Assembly: GCF_026213295.1 (NCBI RefSeq)
Contig: NC_079414.1
Coordinates: 18,287,480 to 18,351,479, forward strand
Length of the DNA stretch: 64,000 nucleotides
Origin: Gadus chalcogrammus
Lineage: Eukaryota; Chordata; Actinopteri; Gadiformes; Gadidae
Direction: 5' to 3'
The position numbers and the translations under genes are program-made. Position 1 is the stretch's first letter. Every line of letters begins with the position of its first letter. A model generated the notes under the pieces. The model had not been told where the DNA came from and ran no database searches. It saw nothing but the letters and a program-made list of their open reading frames with translations. Of this stretch, positions 14,671 to 31,834 are shown piece by piece.

Positions 14671-15589
14671 CAGAAGTTAGATGTGATGGATGAATAATGA
14701 AATAGGTAGATAGAAGTGCAATCGAATAACATAACTCCCACACAAATAAAACTATATTTATTTTGTAAGCCGAAAGCCTGTTTCCCAAAATATTGCTTAT
14801 CTATGGTAATTAGGCAGAGCTCAATAAATCATAAACTAATAATAGAGTTATTCGGCTTCTGTGGTTTCCACGTGAACGCAATTTCCCAAATGCATTTTCT
14901 ATTATCCTATGAATTTCCTAGGACTTTCATCATGGGAATGAACTCTTGGTGCTGTATGTAATGTATGGTAAGATATTCAAGAAAGTAGATGGATGGGAAA
15001 TATTCTTTCGAAAAGATATCTCACATCCTTTTTATCATTTGCCAATACCTCTCTCTATGTGTAATTTTCTTACCTTTTATATGACATTTGAAAGATTTTA
15101 TGTCTGACGGGCAAACATAATTTCAACACTAACAGTTGGCCTCTATTCATCTCAGTTTAAACACGCGTTCCTCACGGGGAGCGTTTCAGAGTGTCATATT
15201 GGCTGTTTTAGTCCCCAGACCCAGGAAAGAGCTCCATTAAAATCCCCACTCTGAGGTTTAGCATTTATAATGAAAACATTCATAACACATTTCCTGGTTT
15301 CAGTGTTGACAGCTCCTGAAAGCCACCCATTAAAAGACATTTCTTCTCAGACAGACAATAAGCCATTTCGCTGTGACCTGCATACTGAGAGGATTACGGT
15401 CAGACTTTTGACACTTTTTTTTCTTTCTTCCAATAATGTACATTTCTGTTCCTTCGCATTTTCTATTGTACTGAGAATACAATAATTCAACATTCAAACG
15501 TTTTCACGTGTCTGACTGGGGAAAGGGGATGGAACGGGGGGGGTGGGGGGTGGCAGTCTGTCCGTGGATTGACACATTAATGGGGGTCC
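14671..15589. other. Noncoding AT-rich stretch
   Basis: No recognised gene or repeat, apart from a G-run with one interruption near 15536-15552. Confidence 0.5.
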
Positions 15590-15787
15590 TGCATTTGAAC
15601 TTCAGCTGCTTTCCCAGCCGTCAGATTGGGTCTATGCCTAAACTAGATGTGGTGCGGCAAGTGTAACCATTTGCATAGGAGAAGTTAATTCGCCCAAGCA
15701 CATTAGTCTGCCTGCATTAGCATAGATAAAGTTCTCTTCATACGAGAAAGTGCATTAAAAACTCAGCTCACTGCTTGTAGTCTTTGA
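15590..15787. promoter_or_regulatory. Candidate cis-regulatory element
   Basis: A non-repetitive stretch with a perfect octamer ATTTGCAT at 15669-15676, a TTAATT site about 10 bp downstream and a GATAA motif. The call rests on motif clustering alone. Confidence 0.15.
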
Positions 15788-15855
15788 ATTATATATATAT
15801 ATATATATACACACCATATTTTGGTATTCTCTTATATACAGCGCTGTTCTCTCTA

Positions 15856-15890
<35 letters not shown>
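15788..15890. repeat. (TA)n and (CA)n microsatellites
   Basis: A TA run (about 15789-15809) and a CA run (about 15857-15889) are separated by about 45 bp. Confidence 0.93.
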
Positions 15891-15891
<1 letters not shown>

Positions 15892-17194
15892 AAAAACCTA
15901 AATTAGTCAATTGAACATCAGTATCAATATTTTCCCCTATTCATCATTTGTGCTGCTGAACCTCAGCTTTTCTTTTCTGAACCACGTGTAGCACATTTGA
16001 ACGTGCATAGAGGCGCATCACCACGCTGCATTCAGCAAGGCAACAACGGAAGAGCTGGTTCTGTTTCTGGCAGTAGCCTACATTACAGTTGTGTTATCGT
16101 TGGCTGGTGCTATATTGATGCACACATTAGCATGCAGTGATGACGCGTATTATCGTAAACGTCAGGCACTGCCTTACTCAGTGAGAGCCAGATATGTTGT
16201 TTGTTTAATGGCGTTGTTTGTCGAATAATCACGAGACGTGCCAAAGATAAAGATCTGGTGAGAGGATCGTACCAAATCAAAACAGTATAACTTGTAGATG
16301 TCCTTATTTCATCCCCCATGAATTATGCCTGCACAACTGTCTTTCTATAAGAATCGCAGACTGACTTTACAATGACAGATAAATATGTTGAAATATTTCT
16401 AGAAGCCCCCGACTGTAATATTAACACTTATCGGTTTTTATTTGTAAGCAGGACTTCCCTCGCCAGAAGACATTAATAGCTTTGGAAACCTTGCTTGATA
16501 CATTGATATGTTTTTTTTTAATACAATAATATCTACCACGTAATAAATAAAACATCCAATTTGTTTGGAGGAATAGGCAGCTGTGAATTCCAATTTCGGT
16601 TATCATACATTTGCCTGCTACTGCCTTTTCTCCTTGTGCGAAAAGCCATGTGTTATTTTGTCATCACTAGCCTTCATGTCCATTTAAAGCTTAGCAAAAA
16701 AAAGCCAATTCCAACAGTGAAAATGGGCCTGAAGAGCAATAGATGGCTGATGATACACCACCTCTAAATTGTTCAATTCCACTTGCTGTGACACTTGAAA
16801 TCGACGTTGGGCGAGGCAAGCCTGGATGAGGCAAGAACAATGTCACACCTTCCAGAACCTCATAAGGTAGGACTACTACACGATTTACTGCAAAACACCT
16901 CGAGGATCGGGGGGACATTCACATGTTCCCTTCCTGATTGCACTCAGAGACAGGGATTGGCTCTACAGGAGTCTTCTGCAGGCTGACCACAGGAACGCGA
17001 CGGAGAGGTTTCGATACCCTTGTGCGCCTCGCTTCTGGTCCTGGTTTGGCGAATGTGAACACAGACTAATAGAACATAGCGTCAATTAAGATGGAATCCA
17101 TTCTCATTAATAGTAGCCTTAGCTTCCATTAGATGGACCATAGGATAGTACTAAAGCAATGACTGCACTCCAAATACAGATCGGTAGAAGCGCA
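15891..17194. other. Noncoding stretch
   Basis: Mixed composition. A pyrimidine-poor GCGAGGCAAGCCTGGATGAGG patch lies near 16810. No known gene or repeat family is seen. Confidence 0.5.
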
Positions 17195-17238
17195 CACGCG
17201 CGCGCGTGTGTGTGAACGTGTACCTATGTGTCCGTATA

Positions 17239-17279
<41 letters not shown>

Positions 17280-17345
17280 GTCTGTATGAGTGTGAGTGTG
17301 TGTGCATGCCTACCAAGCGTGTGTCTGTGTGTGCGTGCGCATGCG
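17195..17345. repeat. CG core plus (TG)n, interrupted
   Basis: A short alternating CACGCGCGCGCGTGTG core (about 17195-17212) is followed by a TG array at about 17241-17274 and degenerate TG/TGCG sequence to about 17345. Confidence 0.9.
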
Positions 17346-18507
17346 CAGTGGTTCCAACATTCTGGAGAGTATGGATTTGGAGTTGGAATGGAATTGAGTG
17401 CAAGCTGTTCTTGGGGTGATTCAGGGGTTTCTCATCCGTGGAATGAGGTGCAACATCAGCACTAAGCCAGCGCACTGTACACTTCACAGATGATTTAACC
17501 GGCCGCTCTTAGGACCAGCCACGGGTTAGCGGATACTGACACAAAGCCCAGGCTTTATCGTTCGCTCATTTTCCCTCCCTCTTCCATTTCCCCCGCTCTC
17601 TCTTCGCCTCTCTATCGCGGGGGAAACTTTAAGGAGTAGCGTTAGCGCAGCGCTTATATCATTTACACTACACCATGTTTTTTGGTCCCACTTCTTCCTT
17701 TGTGGACAATTGGCGTCACGTTTTGATTTAAGGTCCATTTGCGCGTCGCTCCCGGGTTTAGTGCGGAGATGCCGCGAGGCTAATAAAAACGGAGCTTCTG
17801 TAAGGGATTTGTTTCTTTCGTGTGTCTCCACAGCGTTAACTGAGAGGGAAGCTTTGGATGCTGCTGTATCACAGGCTTATGAGAGGTTAAGGAGCCAGGG
17901 CCAACCATGCGTTTCTTTCACTATGTCATAAACGTTGTATATTTAATTTTCTACCATGAGTCGGTAGCATAATGATTTTTTGAATGCCTATTTTTCATCC
18001 TTCAGATTCTAACGGCCATGGACTTTAAGGAGTAGGCATTTTCATGTGCTGCATGTCGGCAGAATATTCTTTTTTTTTAACGTTTAACTGCATTGTAAAG
18101 AATAATACAAGGTGTCATGTTAAAAAAATGCAATTGTTTTGTGTAGTTGTGGAGTTTGAAAACAACACTTTCTGAAAGAAGGTTGGGGGAGAGAGATAAA
18201 GAGAGAGAGAGTTCAGTGGTTATGCAGAAGGTTTCGCCCCATTTGAATGCATTTTATCTCCTTTCCTCTGTAATGTTCCAACTGTTATTTAAATTTTGCA
18301 GACATTAAATAACCGGGTCATGTAGATATTTTTACATATGACTTTCTGGGGGTTCATTTGAATAACATGAACATTGTCGGTATAACCCAAAAAGACCTTG
18401 AATACCACCTGACCTGGATAGTATTTTTTCAAAAGAAATCCAGACATGAAAACAAATTCAGAGCCGAGCATGTGGATTAAGATAGAGCCGGCAGATCAGC
18501 AGGAGAA
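17346..18507. other. Noncoding stretch
   Basis: A frame open at 17710-17931 (TTG at its start, no ATG) has a protein-like composition and spans a GTAAGG donor-like site and a TCTCCACAG acceptor-like site. It matches no family I recognise. The rest is AT-rich with short T-runs. Confidence 0.4.
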
Positions 18508-18531
18508 ACCGAGTAAAAGACTTTACTCGGT
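18508..18531. repeat. Perfect 10 bp stem with four-base loop
   Basis: ACCGAGTAAA at 18508-18517 pairs with 18522-18531 around AGAC. Confidence 0.65.
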
Positions 18532-19234
18532 GGTGTTCTGAGATGAAACAGCAAATTGTTATTCCGCTAATTCCTTCCCCTAGGTTATTATTTTTATTTG
18601 AACATCCATGTGTTAACAGCATTAACAGCAACTACACTTGTAAAAAACAGATCTTTATAATAGGATACTTATTGTCTCTATAGTGTCTGTGAGTCTATCC
18701 AGGGCTGGTATATCTTTGGTCTATCTCTGGCTAAAGCTAGTGTGTGTCATTCTGTGGACGTTTCCCCCTGCAGGAGTCACTCAAGCCAATCCCTTTATTT
18801 ACGAGTTGGGAAACATAAACAAATGCTGATGGGGTCATTGGCGGCAGAGAACGATTCAATCATCTCTTGGTAAACAAATGCTAAAATTGCTAATGCTCTA
18901 TGATAAACAAACAATTACGTATTGACTTACAAACATAGCTCTAAAAGGCATAACCCATACCCTCAAAATATAAATCTGCACTATGTAACTCTTCTATATA
19001 TCTACATAACTACAACTGTGGCTTCAACACCAGAGGCTTCTAATGGGAAAACGTAAGTAGAGGCTGGGGTAGCTCTGCTTATTCAGAGTGCCAGTTGGCA
19101 ATCACTCCTCCTTTCCAGCTTCTGCAGTTTGGGAGGGGTTTGAGAACCTGGACGTCTTGACAAGAAGGTGTGGGGAAAAATGACAAGCACTTCGCCACTT
19201 TGTCGCTCCCCCCCACCCCTCCTCCCTTACCCCC
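18532..19234. other. Noncoding stretch
   Basis: AT-rich single-copy sequence with nothing recognised. Confidence 0.5.
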
Positions 19235-19263
19235 CTCCCTCCCTCCCTCCCTCCCTCCCTCCC
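19235..19263. repeat. (CCCT)n short array
   Basis: About seven perfect CCCT units, preceded by C-rich degenerate sequence from about 19207. Confidence 0.9.
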
Positions 19264-19407
19264 AGATAATCCAGAGACGTAGTCGCGCTGAGATCAAAGG
19301 ATAAACTGACAGCCATGTTTAATGTTATAATTTGTCTCACAAAGCTGCACAACTCAGAGCCTGCCTGTTCTGGTTACGTGTCTGAGAGGGAGATGCGGAC
19401 GGACGAC

Positions 19408-19430
19408 CTGTCTGTCTGTCTGTCTGTCCC
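19408..19430. repeat. (CTGT)n short array
   Basis: About five tandem CTGT units. Confidence 0.85.
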
Positions 19431-19648
19431 AGCGGAACGCCCATCCCTTGTCCAGTCTGAGGGAGGAACGGTTACCGCTCACCGCAGGGAGATATGACAA
19501 CCGCTGCAAACACAGACTGGATATATATATATATTTTTTACATAATAGGAAAAAAAGTTGTGGAGTTGCAGGAAGGGCTCTATTTGACATAGGGCTGAGT
19601 ACATTGTTTATACCCGATAGAAGTTCAACCAATGTAGCCTGGCATGCA

Positions 19649-19685
19649 ATAACCCTAACCCTAACGCTAACCCTGATCCCTAACA
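19649..19685. repeat. Degenerate telomere-like repeat patch
   Basis: A run AACCCTAACCCTAACGCTAA continues as CCCTGATCCCTAAC. It is about six consecutive degenerate copies of the vertebrate telomere hexamer complement CCCTAA. A shorter AACCCTAACCCTAA patch occurs again at about 37953-37966. Confidence 0.7.
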
Positions 19686-20184
19686 TGCAGTATTGCAAAT
19701 CAAAATAGAGTTAATTGTAGTTTTGGTCTGTTCCTTTCCTTGGCTATTTTCTGCGTTTCTTATTTCGCAACCTCACACACAATTTTTTTTTTGTATATAT
19801 TAATATTTGAAAGGATGTGATGGAGTAGATATATTATGCATTCGTATTTTCATGACGGTGGAACACCCCTAAGGACACACGTACAGTTTTTTCCAATCAT
19901 TGGTAGCCTACAGTACATTTTTATCTGTCAGATAGGAGTGTGTTGAAATCATGGTGGTACTGAACTGGATTTACTCAATGACGTCACCAAGTGTGAAATG
20001 CAATGAGAAGAGATGGTTTACATCCCTTCTCCTGAGGTTGTTGGAGGAAAACATTCCTGACGCTAATCTGGCTCAGAGTTGACGAGTGATGAGTAATGAT
20101 GTTTTTACGAAAATCATTATTGAGGAACATATACGGCTCTTTCTCTACCATATACCAGCAACACAGACTAACAACCGAAAAACA
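19686..20184. other. Noncoding stretch
   Basis: AT-rich sequence. A 73-codon minus open frame (19984-20205) has no recognisable domain and runs into the hairpin that follows. Confidence 0.5.
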
Positions 20185-20275
20185 CTGAAAGTCAGGGGTC
20201 ATCATTTAGGGCTTTGGCAGGGGACTTAAGTCTTGTCTCCTGCCAAAGCCCTAAATGATGACCTTTGACCCTCAG
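20185..20275. repeat. 91 nt near-perfect hairpin
   Basis: The core arms 20197-20221 and 20239-20263 are perfectly complementary over 25 bp. The stem extends inward by four pairs, one of them G-T, to a 9-base loop. It extends outward by six pairs, two of them G-T, then a 2x2 mismatch, then four more pairs (CTGA with TCAG). The size and single small loop resemble a microRNA precursor, but the uninterrupted 25 bp core is more regular than usual. It could be a short inverted duplication or a MITE remnant instead. Confidence 0.7.
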
Positions 20276-20407
20276 CGTGTGTGTGTTCCGACAGTGAATA
20301 CCAATGGTGTTTTCTACAAAGTGCTTTGTCATTGTTAGGGCATGCGTCGCTTGTTATTTCCCATCTGCCATAGTGCAGAAGACAGCACTTGGAAGGGGTT
20401 GGAAATG

Positions 20408-20434
20408 TTTATGATGATGATGATGATGATGAAG
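20408..20434. repeat. (ATG)n short array
   Basis: Seven to eight tandem ATG/GAT trinucleotides. Confidence 0.85.
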
Positions 20435-22153
20435 ATTTAAATGTCAACAGCCGTTGACGTTGCTACTAACGATAAAAACAGCGGTGATGACGAGTCTTAG
20501 ATAATGATAGCGTCAGAATCAACCGGCTAGCGTGACGTAAATGATAATGATAGCATTAGCACGGACATTATCATTAGCATCAACGTCGCAAGGGATGCTG
20601 TAAAATACCATTCACGTGCGGTTCGTCGTCATGCTCCTTGGGATCAGGGTCTACTCATCTGCCATCTGCCACTAGATCAGTGAAAACGCACGCCCGCGCA
20701 GGAACAAACAAACCTCCATAACACCAACATAACAACCCATAAGCACCGTATGGTAAGTGCTTACCCGTAAGAAGCCACCATACGGCCCCCATGCTTCAGC
20801 CCAACCAGGATTAGCCGGGTAATCGCAAGCCAATGATGCCGCCATCCCTACCATTAACAGCCAATCAGAGTGGCTCAGCGTAACCCACACACACAACACC
20901 ACCCACCTCTTCACGCTCACACCAGCTTTGGAAAAAAAGGCGATTGTCAATTCCTGCTTTTGTTCCCTAAATTAGCCATTTATTTACAGCTGCTGGGGAT
21001 GAAAGAGGAGAAGGCAGAGCTCTTCCAAGCGATTAAGGCCACAACGATTGTTTGGCAAGAGGAGCTTGTGGCACGCTGCTGCCACGCGCTGTTGGGACCG
21101 GAGTCTGGCAGAGGCTTTCGCCACTCATTTGAACCGTGTTCTGTAGGGATGAGGTCTACTTGTTTGTGCGTGGTCCAGACATGCTCAGGACTGGATGCAG
21201 CCTTGATGGTGGACTGAAAGGCATTTAAATTGCTTTTTTTGTGTGTGTGGCACGTCTCCGCAAAAAAACGAAACAAATAACACTTTGGCACGTGCGGTTC
21301 GGTTTTGGGTAGATTGTTTTTCGTTTTTTGGTTGGATTAAGTGACAGTAGACATTGGCAGTCATGAGTTTAAGTTCTTTCAAAGCGGTACAGGAAAATGT
21401 TCCCGTTTCCAAGGTAGAATATGCTATTGAACTAGAAAAGAGACGAAATGGAACTTATTTCTGTATGCAAAGATATATGGCAGTGGAGGTTTCGAATTAA
21501 AGTCGAATGTGAACAATTGTCAGTCTGAACGCATCCACCCAGTCAGCAATTATCTGGAGAACATTCACATCACACTTCATGTAATAGCCTGACCTGCCAC
21601 GTCTGTTTTTATCTTCATGGCCCATCCTTCTAATGCCTTGGGTGGTAGAGCAGACAAAAATAAAAATGCTTTCGCACATATGGACAACACTCATTGGCAC
21701 TAATGCATGAACACAAATAAAGAGCATACCTTCTCTTTTTACTTCTAAGTCCCTGTCCCACAATAGAAAGTTAACCCTGATGAGCAGGCTTGTTTCCCCG
21801 ATTAACATTCCAGGTGTGCGTTCCACCCAGGGCTTATAGATTCAGAGGGCATCGGAAGGGGAGGAACTGTAGATGAACACAGCAATATCGGATCTGATGC
21901 TATGCCTTTAGCAATACATCAACAGATATGATGCTATGCCTTTAGCCATACCTTACAGCTATCTTCTATATAATGTATGAGTCATAGAATATGCCATATA
22001 CATATATATCTCATATATAGCTTCCTGAATCCATAGGAGTAATTCTGTTATGGGCCTTGCTTTTCCAGGGATAACCAGAAAAGTATTTCCGTTTGCAGAT
22101 AAAACGTTCCTGCTTTGATTTACTCTTACAATCATTTAGTCAATCGATATCTA
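20435..22153. other. Noncoding stretch
   Basis: Mixed composition. A TGATGCTATGCCTTTAGC motif is tandemly repeated at about 21895 and 21929 (34 bp period, two copies). Open frames of up to 115 codons near 20672-21826 carry no recognisable domain. Confidence 0.5.
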
Positions 22154-22255
22154 CAATTTAGTCGGTGGCTTTTATCAAAGTCTTTGAGGATTGAACCCAG
22201 TGCATTTGGCTGGTGCGTCGAACACCAGGCGATCCTTTAACCTCTTTACCTCGGT
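22154..22255 (-). mobile_element. SINE-like element, minus orientation
   Basis: On the minus strand, a tRNA B-box-like GGGTTCAATCC (22188-22198) is followed by GACTTTGATAAAAGCC and ACTAAATTG. The latter resembles the GGATAAAAGC...TGCTAAAT tail motif seen at the end of many fish SINE and LINE copies. The A box is not clear, so the promoter head is degenerate. I treat it as a truncated old copy. Confidence 0.5.
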
Positions 22256-24320
<2,065 letters not shown>

Positions 24321-24633
24321 ATTACCAGACAGTGTCAGAGGGGTCAACCACACAAAGCAAGGCACCAATCAGCTCATCTCAATGGCGGCTTGATTGGCCT
24401 CGTCTTAACGACACTGTGACACCGCAGCAGTTCTTCAGCAGTAGCGAGAGGACCATGACCCCATCTACTGCCGGGGCCGAGACACTTCAGCCCACGGTTA
24501 ATTGAAACTCAATGTAAAAGTTCAGAATTAACATAGACACCCTCCTGGAGGATAAACATACATAAACAGCTGGAGAGCAGATGTAAATAATCGGTTGTCA
24601 ACACAAGAAAGAGCCACTTCGGTCGTCCGGGCT

Positions 24634-24636
<3 letters not shown>
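24321..24636. other. Noncoding spacer
   Basis: Single-copy sequence between two arrays. Nothing recognised. Confidence 0.5.
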
Positions 24637-24695
<59 letters not shown>

Positions 24696-24920
24696 ATAAA
24701 ATTTGTAGGTAAGAGGGAGAGAGACAGAGAGAAGAGAGGACGAGAGAGATAGAGAAGAGACAAACGAGAGAGTGAGAAGAGAAGAAAAAGGTAAAAGGGA
24801 GAGAGAGAAATAGAGAGAGAAGTTGGAGGTAAAAGGGAGATAGAGAAATAGAGAGAGAAGTTGGAGGTAAAAGGGAGAGAGAGATAGAGAATTGGGGAAG
24901 AAAGAGGGAGAGAGGAGCGC
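24637..24920. repeat. (GA)n array leading into a 38 bp purine minisatellite
   Basis: Pure GA at about 24637-24692 grades into GA-rich sequence. A unit beginning GGTAAAAGGGAGA starts at 24790, 24828 and 24866, an exact 38 bp period for three copies, each containing an AGAGAAGTTGGAG-like end. Flanking sequence is purine-rich to about 24920. Confidence 0.9.
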
Positions 24921-28420
<3,500 letters not shown>

Positions 28421-28510
28421 AAGGGGGGAGTGGTGTGTGTGTGTGGGGGGGAGTGGTGGTGGTGGTGGTTGGGGTGAGGAGGGGTTGGGGGGTGGTACTT
28501 TTAGCCCATC
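28421..28510. repeat. G/T-rich simple tract
   Basis: GAAGAAGAAGGGGGGAGTGG-type sequence passes into TGTGTGTGTGGGGGG and GGTGGTGGTGG. Several closely spaced G-runs make G-quadruplex formation on the plus strand possible. Confidence 0.7.
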
Positions 28511-29809
28511 ACCGAACACAGACGCGGATGAACTGTACTGGAACAGGGAGTCCAGAGAGCGGTGGTGGTGGTGTAGCCGCGCGCCCCACCTCTTTGAAAT
28601 GAAACGGTGTCAGCCTTTGTCTTACCACTTGAATGGATTTAATTTGCGCGAACCCCCTCATGTCCTCCGACGCAGTGAGGCGGTCAGGGCCGTGATGCTG
28701 ATGCACACACAAGGGCACGCCGGCACCCGCTGCTCACGCGCTGAGAGGCAGATTGGGTAAATAAAAAGGTAATGAAAGGTAATTTTGCGAGTGGGTTCAT
28801 TAGCAAACAAAAAAGCCCATCAACTGAGCTGTGGCATTGACCGAGTTAGTGGGTGTTGTTCTGTGAACGACTTTTACAATGCGACGACGCGACACACCTT
28901 TAAACAGAGTGGTTGGTGAAGTCTGCCGGAGAAATCTACGAGATGCAAGGAGGTGGTTGTGACAAGGGTAATTCCTCCTTGGGAAACATCCTATATCATT
29001 CGTGTTTATTCTGCTGTTGCTGGGTTTTGTGAATGCGCCAATTAGGCCTGTATTAGTCCCCCAAATCAATCCCGGCACAGGCTTTGTGCAGTCTCCCCCT
29101 CCCCCCACAAGTTCCGGCACAACATAGTAGGACTGTTGGATCCCAGATCAGCAATGGCTGCCTCCCCAGGGGCCCCTTAGAACTATCAGGGGCCCCAACA
29201 TGGCCCATAATGCCTCATTGGGATCCTTTAATCCCTTGTATCGGTCAACACGTAGCATTCCAGCGCTTTAAGTATCGATAATAGAAACACAAAATGCAAA
29301 CACTTTGGCTGTTGCCGCAAGAATTTTGCCATCTTTATTTTGTAATCGATGTAAACAAGACTTTGCAAAAAAATTCTCTGTGTTGTTCAATGTGTTGGAA
29401 GGGGAGGAGGAGTAATCAATCCTACAGCCCTCCGTAACATCTTTTTTTCTGTAGCAGTAATATCTTTTGCTACACTTTTATAGAGCCGCATTCAGAATGA
29501 TTACAGAGTGCAGTGTGTTATTTTCAATGTGTGTCATCGTAGACGGATGGCTTCCCCACAGCTAGAGCCACAGCTGGACTTAGACCAGCAGCTTTATAAA
29601 GACAATGCATATTTCTGCATGCATTACACTAAAACTTGTGGTTAAAGTAGGAAAGACTTAAGAATCGCCTTTAACTTGTCGTTAAAATCAGCTGCAGCAA
29701 TACTTTATCACCAAGACAGCAACAAAACGTACAGGATTTACAACTCATTAAGAATCGTTGCAATCAGAAAATCTTGTTGCCAATAAGTATTGAACATTGA
29801 AAGGTGAGT
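28511..29809. other. Single-copy stretch, possible conserved noncoding DNA at about 28600-28990
   Basis: The segment 28600-28990 is non-repetitive with balanced composition and contains GGTAATGAAAGGTAATTTTG near 28770. A GGATCCCA/TGGGATCC inverted pair (29138-29145 and 29219-29226) encloses two GGGGCCCC palindromes. No gene is supported. Confidence 0.4.
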
Positions 29810-30873
29810 TTAAAGGAGACATATTATGGTGTTTTTCCCAACAAGTAAACATAGTATATGAGTTCCAGAAAACATGTTTTTGAAGCTGTTTGCTGGAAAT
29901 AGCTTTTAGGAAAAAAAATCTCTCCTACCTCTATTCCCCTTTGTTTCAGTCCCTTCATAATGCGCTGTTTCTGGTGCCTGTAGCTTTAATGCAAATAAGC
30001 TGCTGCCCATTGACCAATGAGCTGTCAGACTGAACCACAGCATGGAGGAGGAGGGATTGTTGCCGTTTGCGGACTCCTGGAGCACTATATTTATATAATA
30101 TAACATAATAATAATAATATTATATAGTGTAGGTATTTATATAATATTATATCTAATATCACCACCAAAAGCTATGTGCACCTCGGATGATATTATGAAT
30201 CATAAAGACTGCGTCTGATGTCTCTGTAACTTCCACAACAAGTAAAGAGTGGGGGTTATCTCGGCCGTGGTTGAGAAGAATTGGGGGAAAGGAACTTTGG
30301 CCTTGACTCTCTGAAGTCCATGAACCGCGACATGAAGGAGAAGGGGATTGTACTCCGGAAGCTGAGCAACCGGACTGCTGCCGAGCTCCCGCCGCTGGAC
30401 CTGCTGGATTGCCGCCGAAACTTCGGCGGCAGTTCAGCTCCCGGGGTACACCTGCCGGTGCTGCCGGAAAGCTTTGGTGGCAGTTCAGCTCCCGGAGTAC
30501 ATCGCCGGAGCTGCCGGACGGCGGAGGGAGCTCGGCGGCAGTCCGGCAGAGAAAGGGTTTGTACTTCCGGCGCTGAGCTGCCGGGCTGCCGCCGAGCTCC
30601 TCCCAACGGAGCTGGTCGTCCGCTGGTCCACAAAATCTTAGCTATGCTCTGATTGGAGGGGAGAGGGGAAGTGGGAGGTAATATTCAAATGTGCCCCCTT
30701 CCTATGTAGCAGGGGCCGCCGAAACTGACTCGCTCGTTTGGTAACTGTAGGCGGGGTACTTTCAGAAATACATATCTCACTCAAAAAATCATTGCGTGTG
30801 GGAGCACCAGAGACCCAAAACAACACCCCAAATCCCAGGAAAAGTGTTGTTTTCATAATATGTCCCCTTTAAT
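29810..30873. mobile_element. TTAA-flanked non-autonomous DNA transposon, 1,056 bp
   Basis: Terminal inverted repeats AGGAGACATATTATG (left, from 29814) and CATAATATGTCCCCT (right, ending 30869) differ at one base. Each end is flanked by TTAA (29810-29813 and 30870-30873), the target duplication typical of piggyBac-type transposition. The interior holds an AT-rich palindromic block near 30087-30160 and a CpG-rich block near 30360-30640. No transposase is present. The termini belong to a family I know to be very common in teleosts, although I cannot give its database name. A 123-codon open frame (30281-30652) lies in the GC block and shows no known domain. Confidence 0.85.
30420..30521. repeat. 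Two tandem 51 bp GC-rich units inside the TTAA element
   Basis: GGCAGTTCAGCTCCCGG starts at 30428 and again at 30479. Each is followed by a GTACA block and then CTGCCGGA, giving a 51 bp period. The unit sits within a CpG-rich segment. Confidence 0.75.
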
Positions 30874-31240
30874 GCCATTGTTTGTCTATGAAAGTGGCTT
30901 TATGAATGTTTTTTCTTTCAATAAACATCATCATCATCACTATTCTACATCGATTATGGTATGGAATGAACGTGTACACTGAGTTTGTAAAAACATTTTA
31001 ACGGGTCCAGCATATCTGGATCCTGTCATGAGTGATTTTCCTTCCTCCAACATGAAATGTCATAAACAAACTACACACAAACTCACACACCATGTCAGCA
31101 CACACATACACCGGCACACAGATGAATGCAATGCTAGCACACAAATGCAAATCCCACTTCGAGGTCAGGAGAATACCAGAAATTCCTACCTTATTCATAC
31201 ACATACATATAAATACCCACAGTCACTCTATACTCTCTCT
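30874..31240. other. Noncoding stretch
   Basis: AT-rich with scattered ACACAC words near 31075-31200. No gene is seen. Confidence 0.5.
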
Positions 31241-31265
31241 AACACACACACACACACACACACAC
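31241..31265. repeat. Short (CA)n array
   Basis: About 12 CA units followed by degenerate CTCTCACTAT sequence. Confidence 0.9.
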
Positions 31266-31427
31266 TATTTATCTCTCTCACTATCTCTTTCACATGTCTC
31301 ATTATCACCCTCACGGTTAATCCCACAGATGTGATGGGACTTTATTTCTCTCTCTCACTTAATTCAATAACGCCTCATTGGCATGACATTTAAAGAAAAA
31401 ATAAATGGTTGCCAAGCGTGGACATAA

Positions 31428-31430
<3 letters not shown>

Positions 31431-31492
<62 letters not shown>
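31431..31492. repeat. (CT)n microsatellite, about 31 units
   Basis: Uninterrupted CT array. Confidence 0.96.
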
Positions 31493-31493
<1 letters not shown>

Positions 31494-31834
31494 ACCCTCT
31501 GCCAATATTCTCCCATCAGTACTTCAGCATATGCATCAACCAATCGTCTGCAGAGCAGCCTCATGCTGCCTATCTTGCCATGGTCGGATGTGGTAGCTGC
31601 TAGTGTTATTAAGCGTGCGCACACCATGCCAGACCCAGGCTTATACGAAAGCAAACCCTCATTTTTGGTAGCTTTGTATTAAAAGAGAAACAAAGTGCCT
31701 TGTTTTTGTAAATTCTCCATGAAAGTAAACTTGAAAGTACTTTCAATCTAAAAGTAATTCCACTTCATTTGGAGGGCCTCTATTGACATTATGAACTGTT
31801 TTCACCGAATGACGCTGAATGAAGAGGCAGAAAC
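31493..31834. other. Noncoding spacer
   Basis: Single-copy sequence between the CT array and a LINE tail. Nothing recognised. Confidence 0.5.

Noticed and set aside
17710..17931. Protein-like 73-codon frame with nearby donor- and acceptor-like sites
   Set aside because: It starts with TTG, matches no family known to me, and the splice-like motifs are too short to be significant.
20672..20950. 92-codon minus open frame with hydrophobic stretches
   Set aside because: No recognisable family, and it is contradicted by other open frames of similar length next to it.
22188..22198. Possible tRNA gene because of a B-box-like motif
   Set aside because: No cloverleaf or clear A box. It is better explained as the decayed head of a SINE.
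30281..30652. 123-codon open frame as a host gene
   Set aside because: It lies wholly inside the TTAA-flanked element and includes its GC-rich tandem units.
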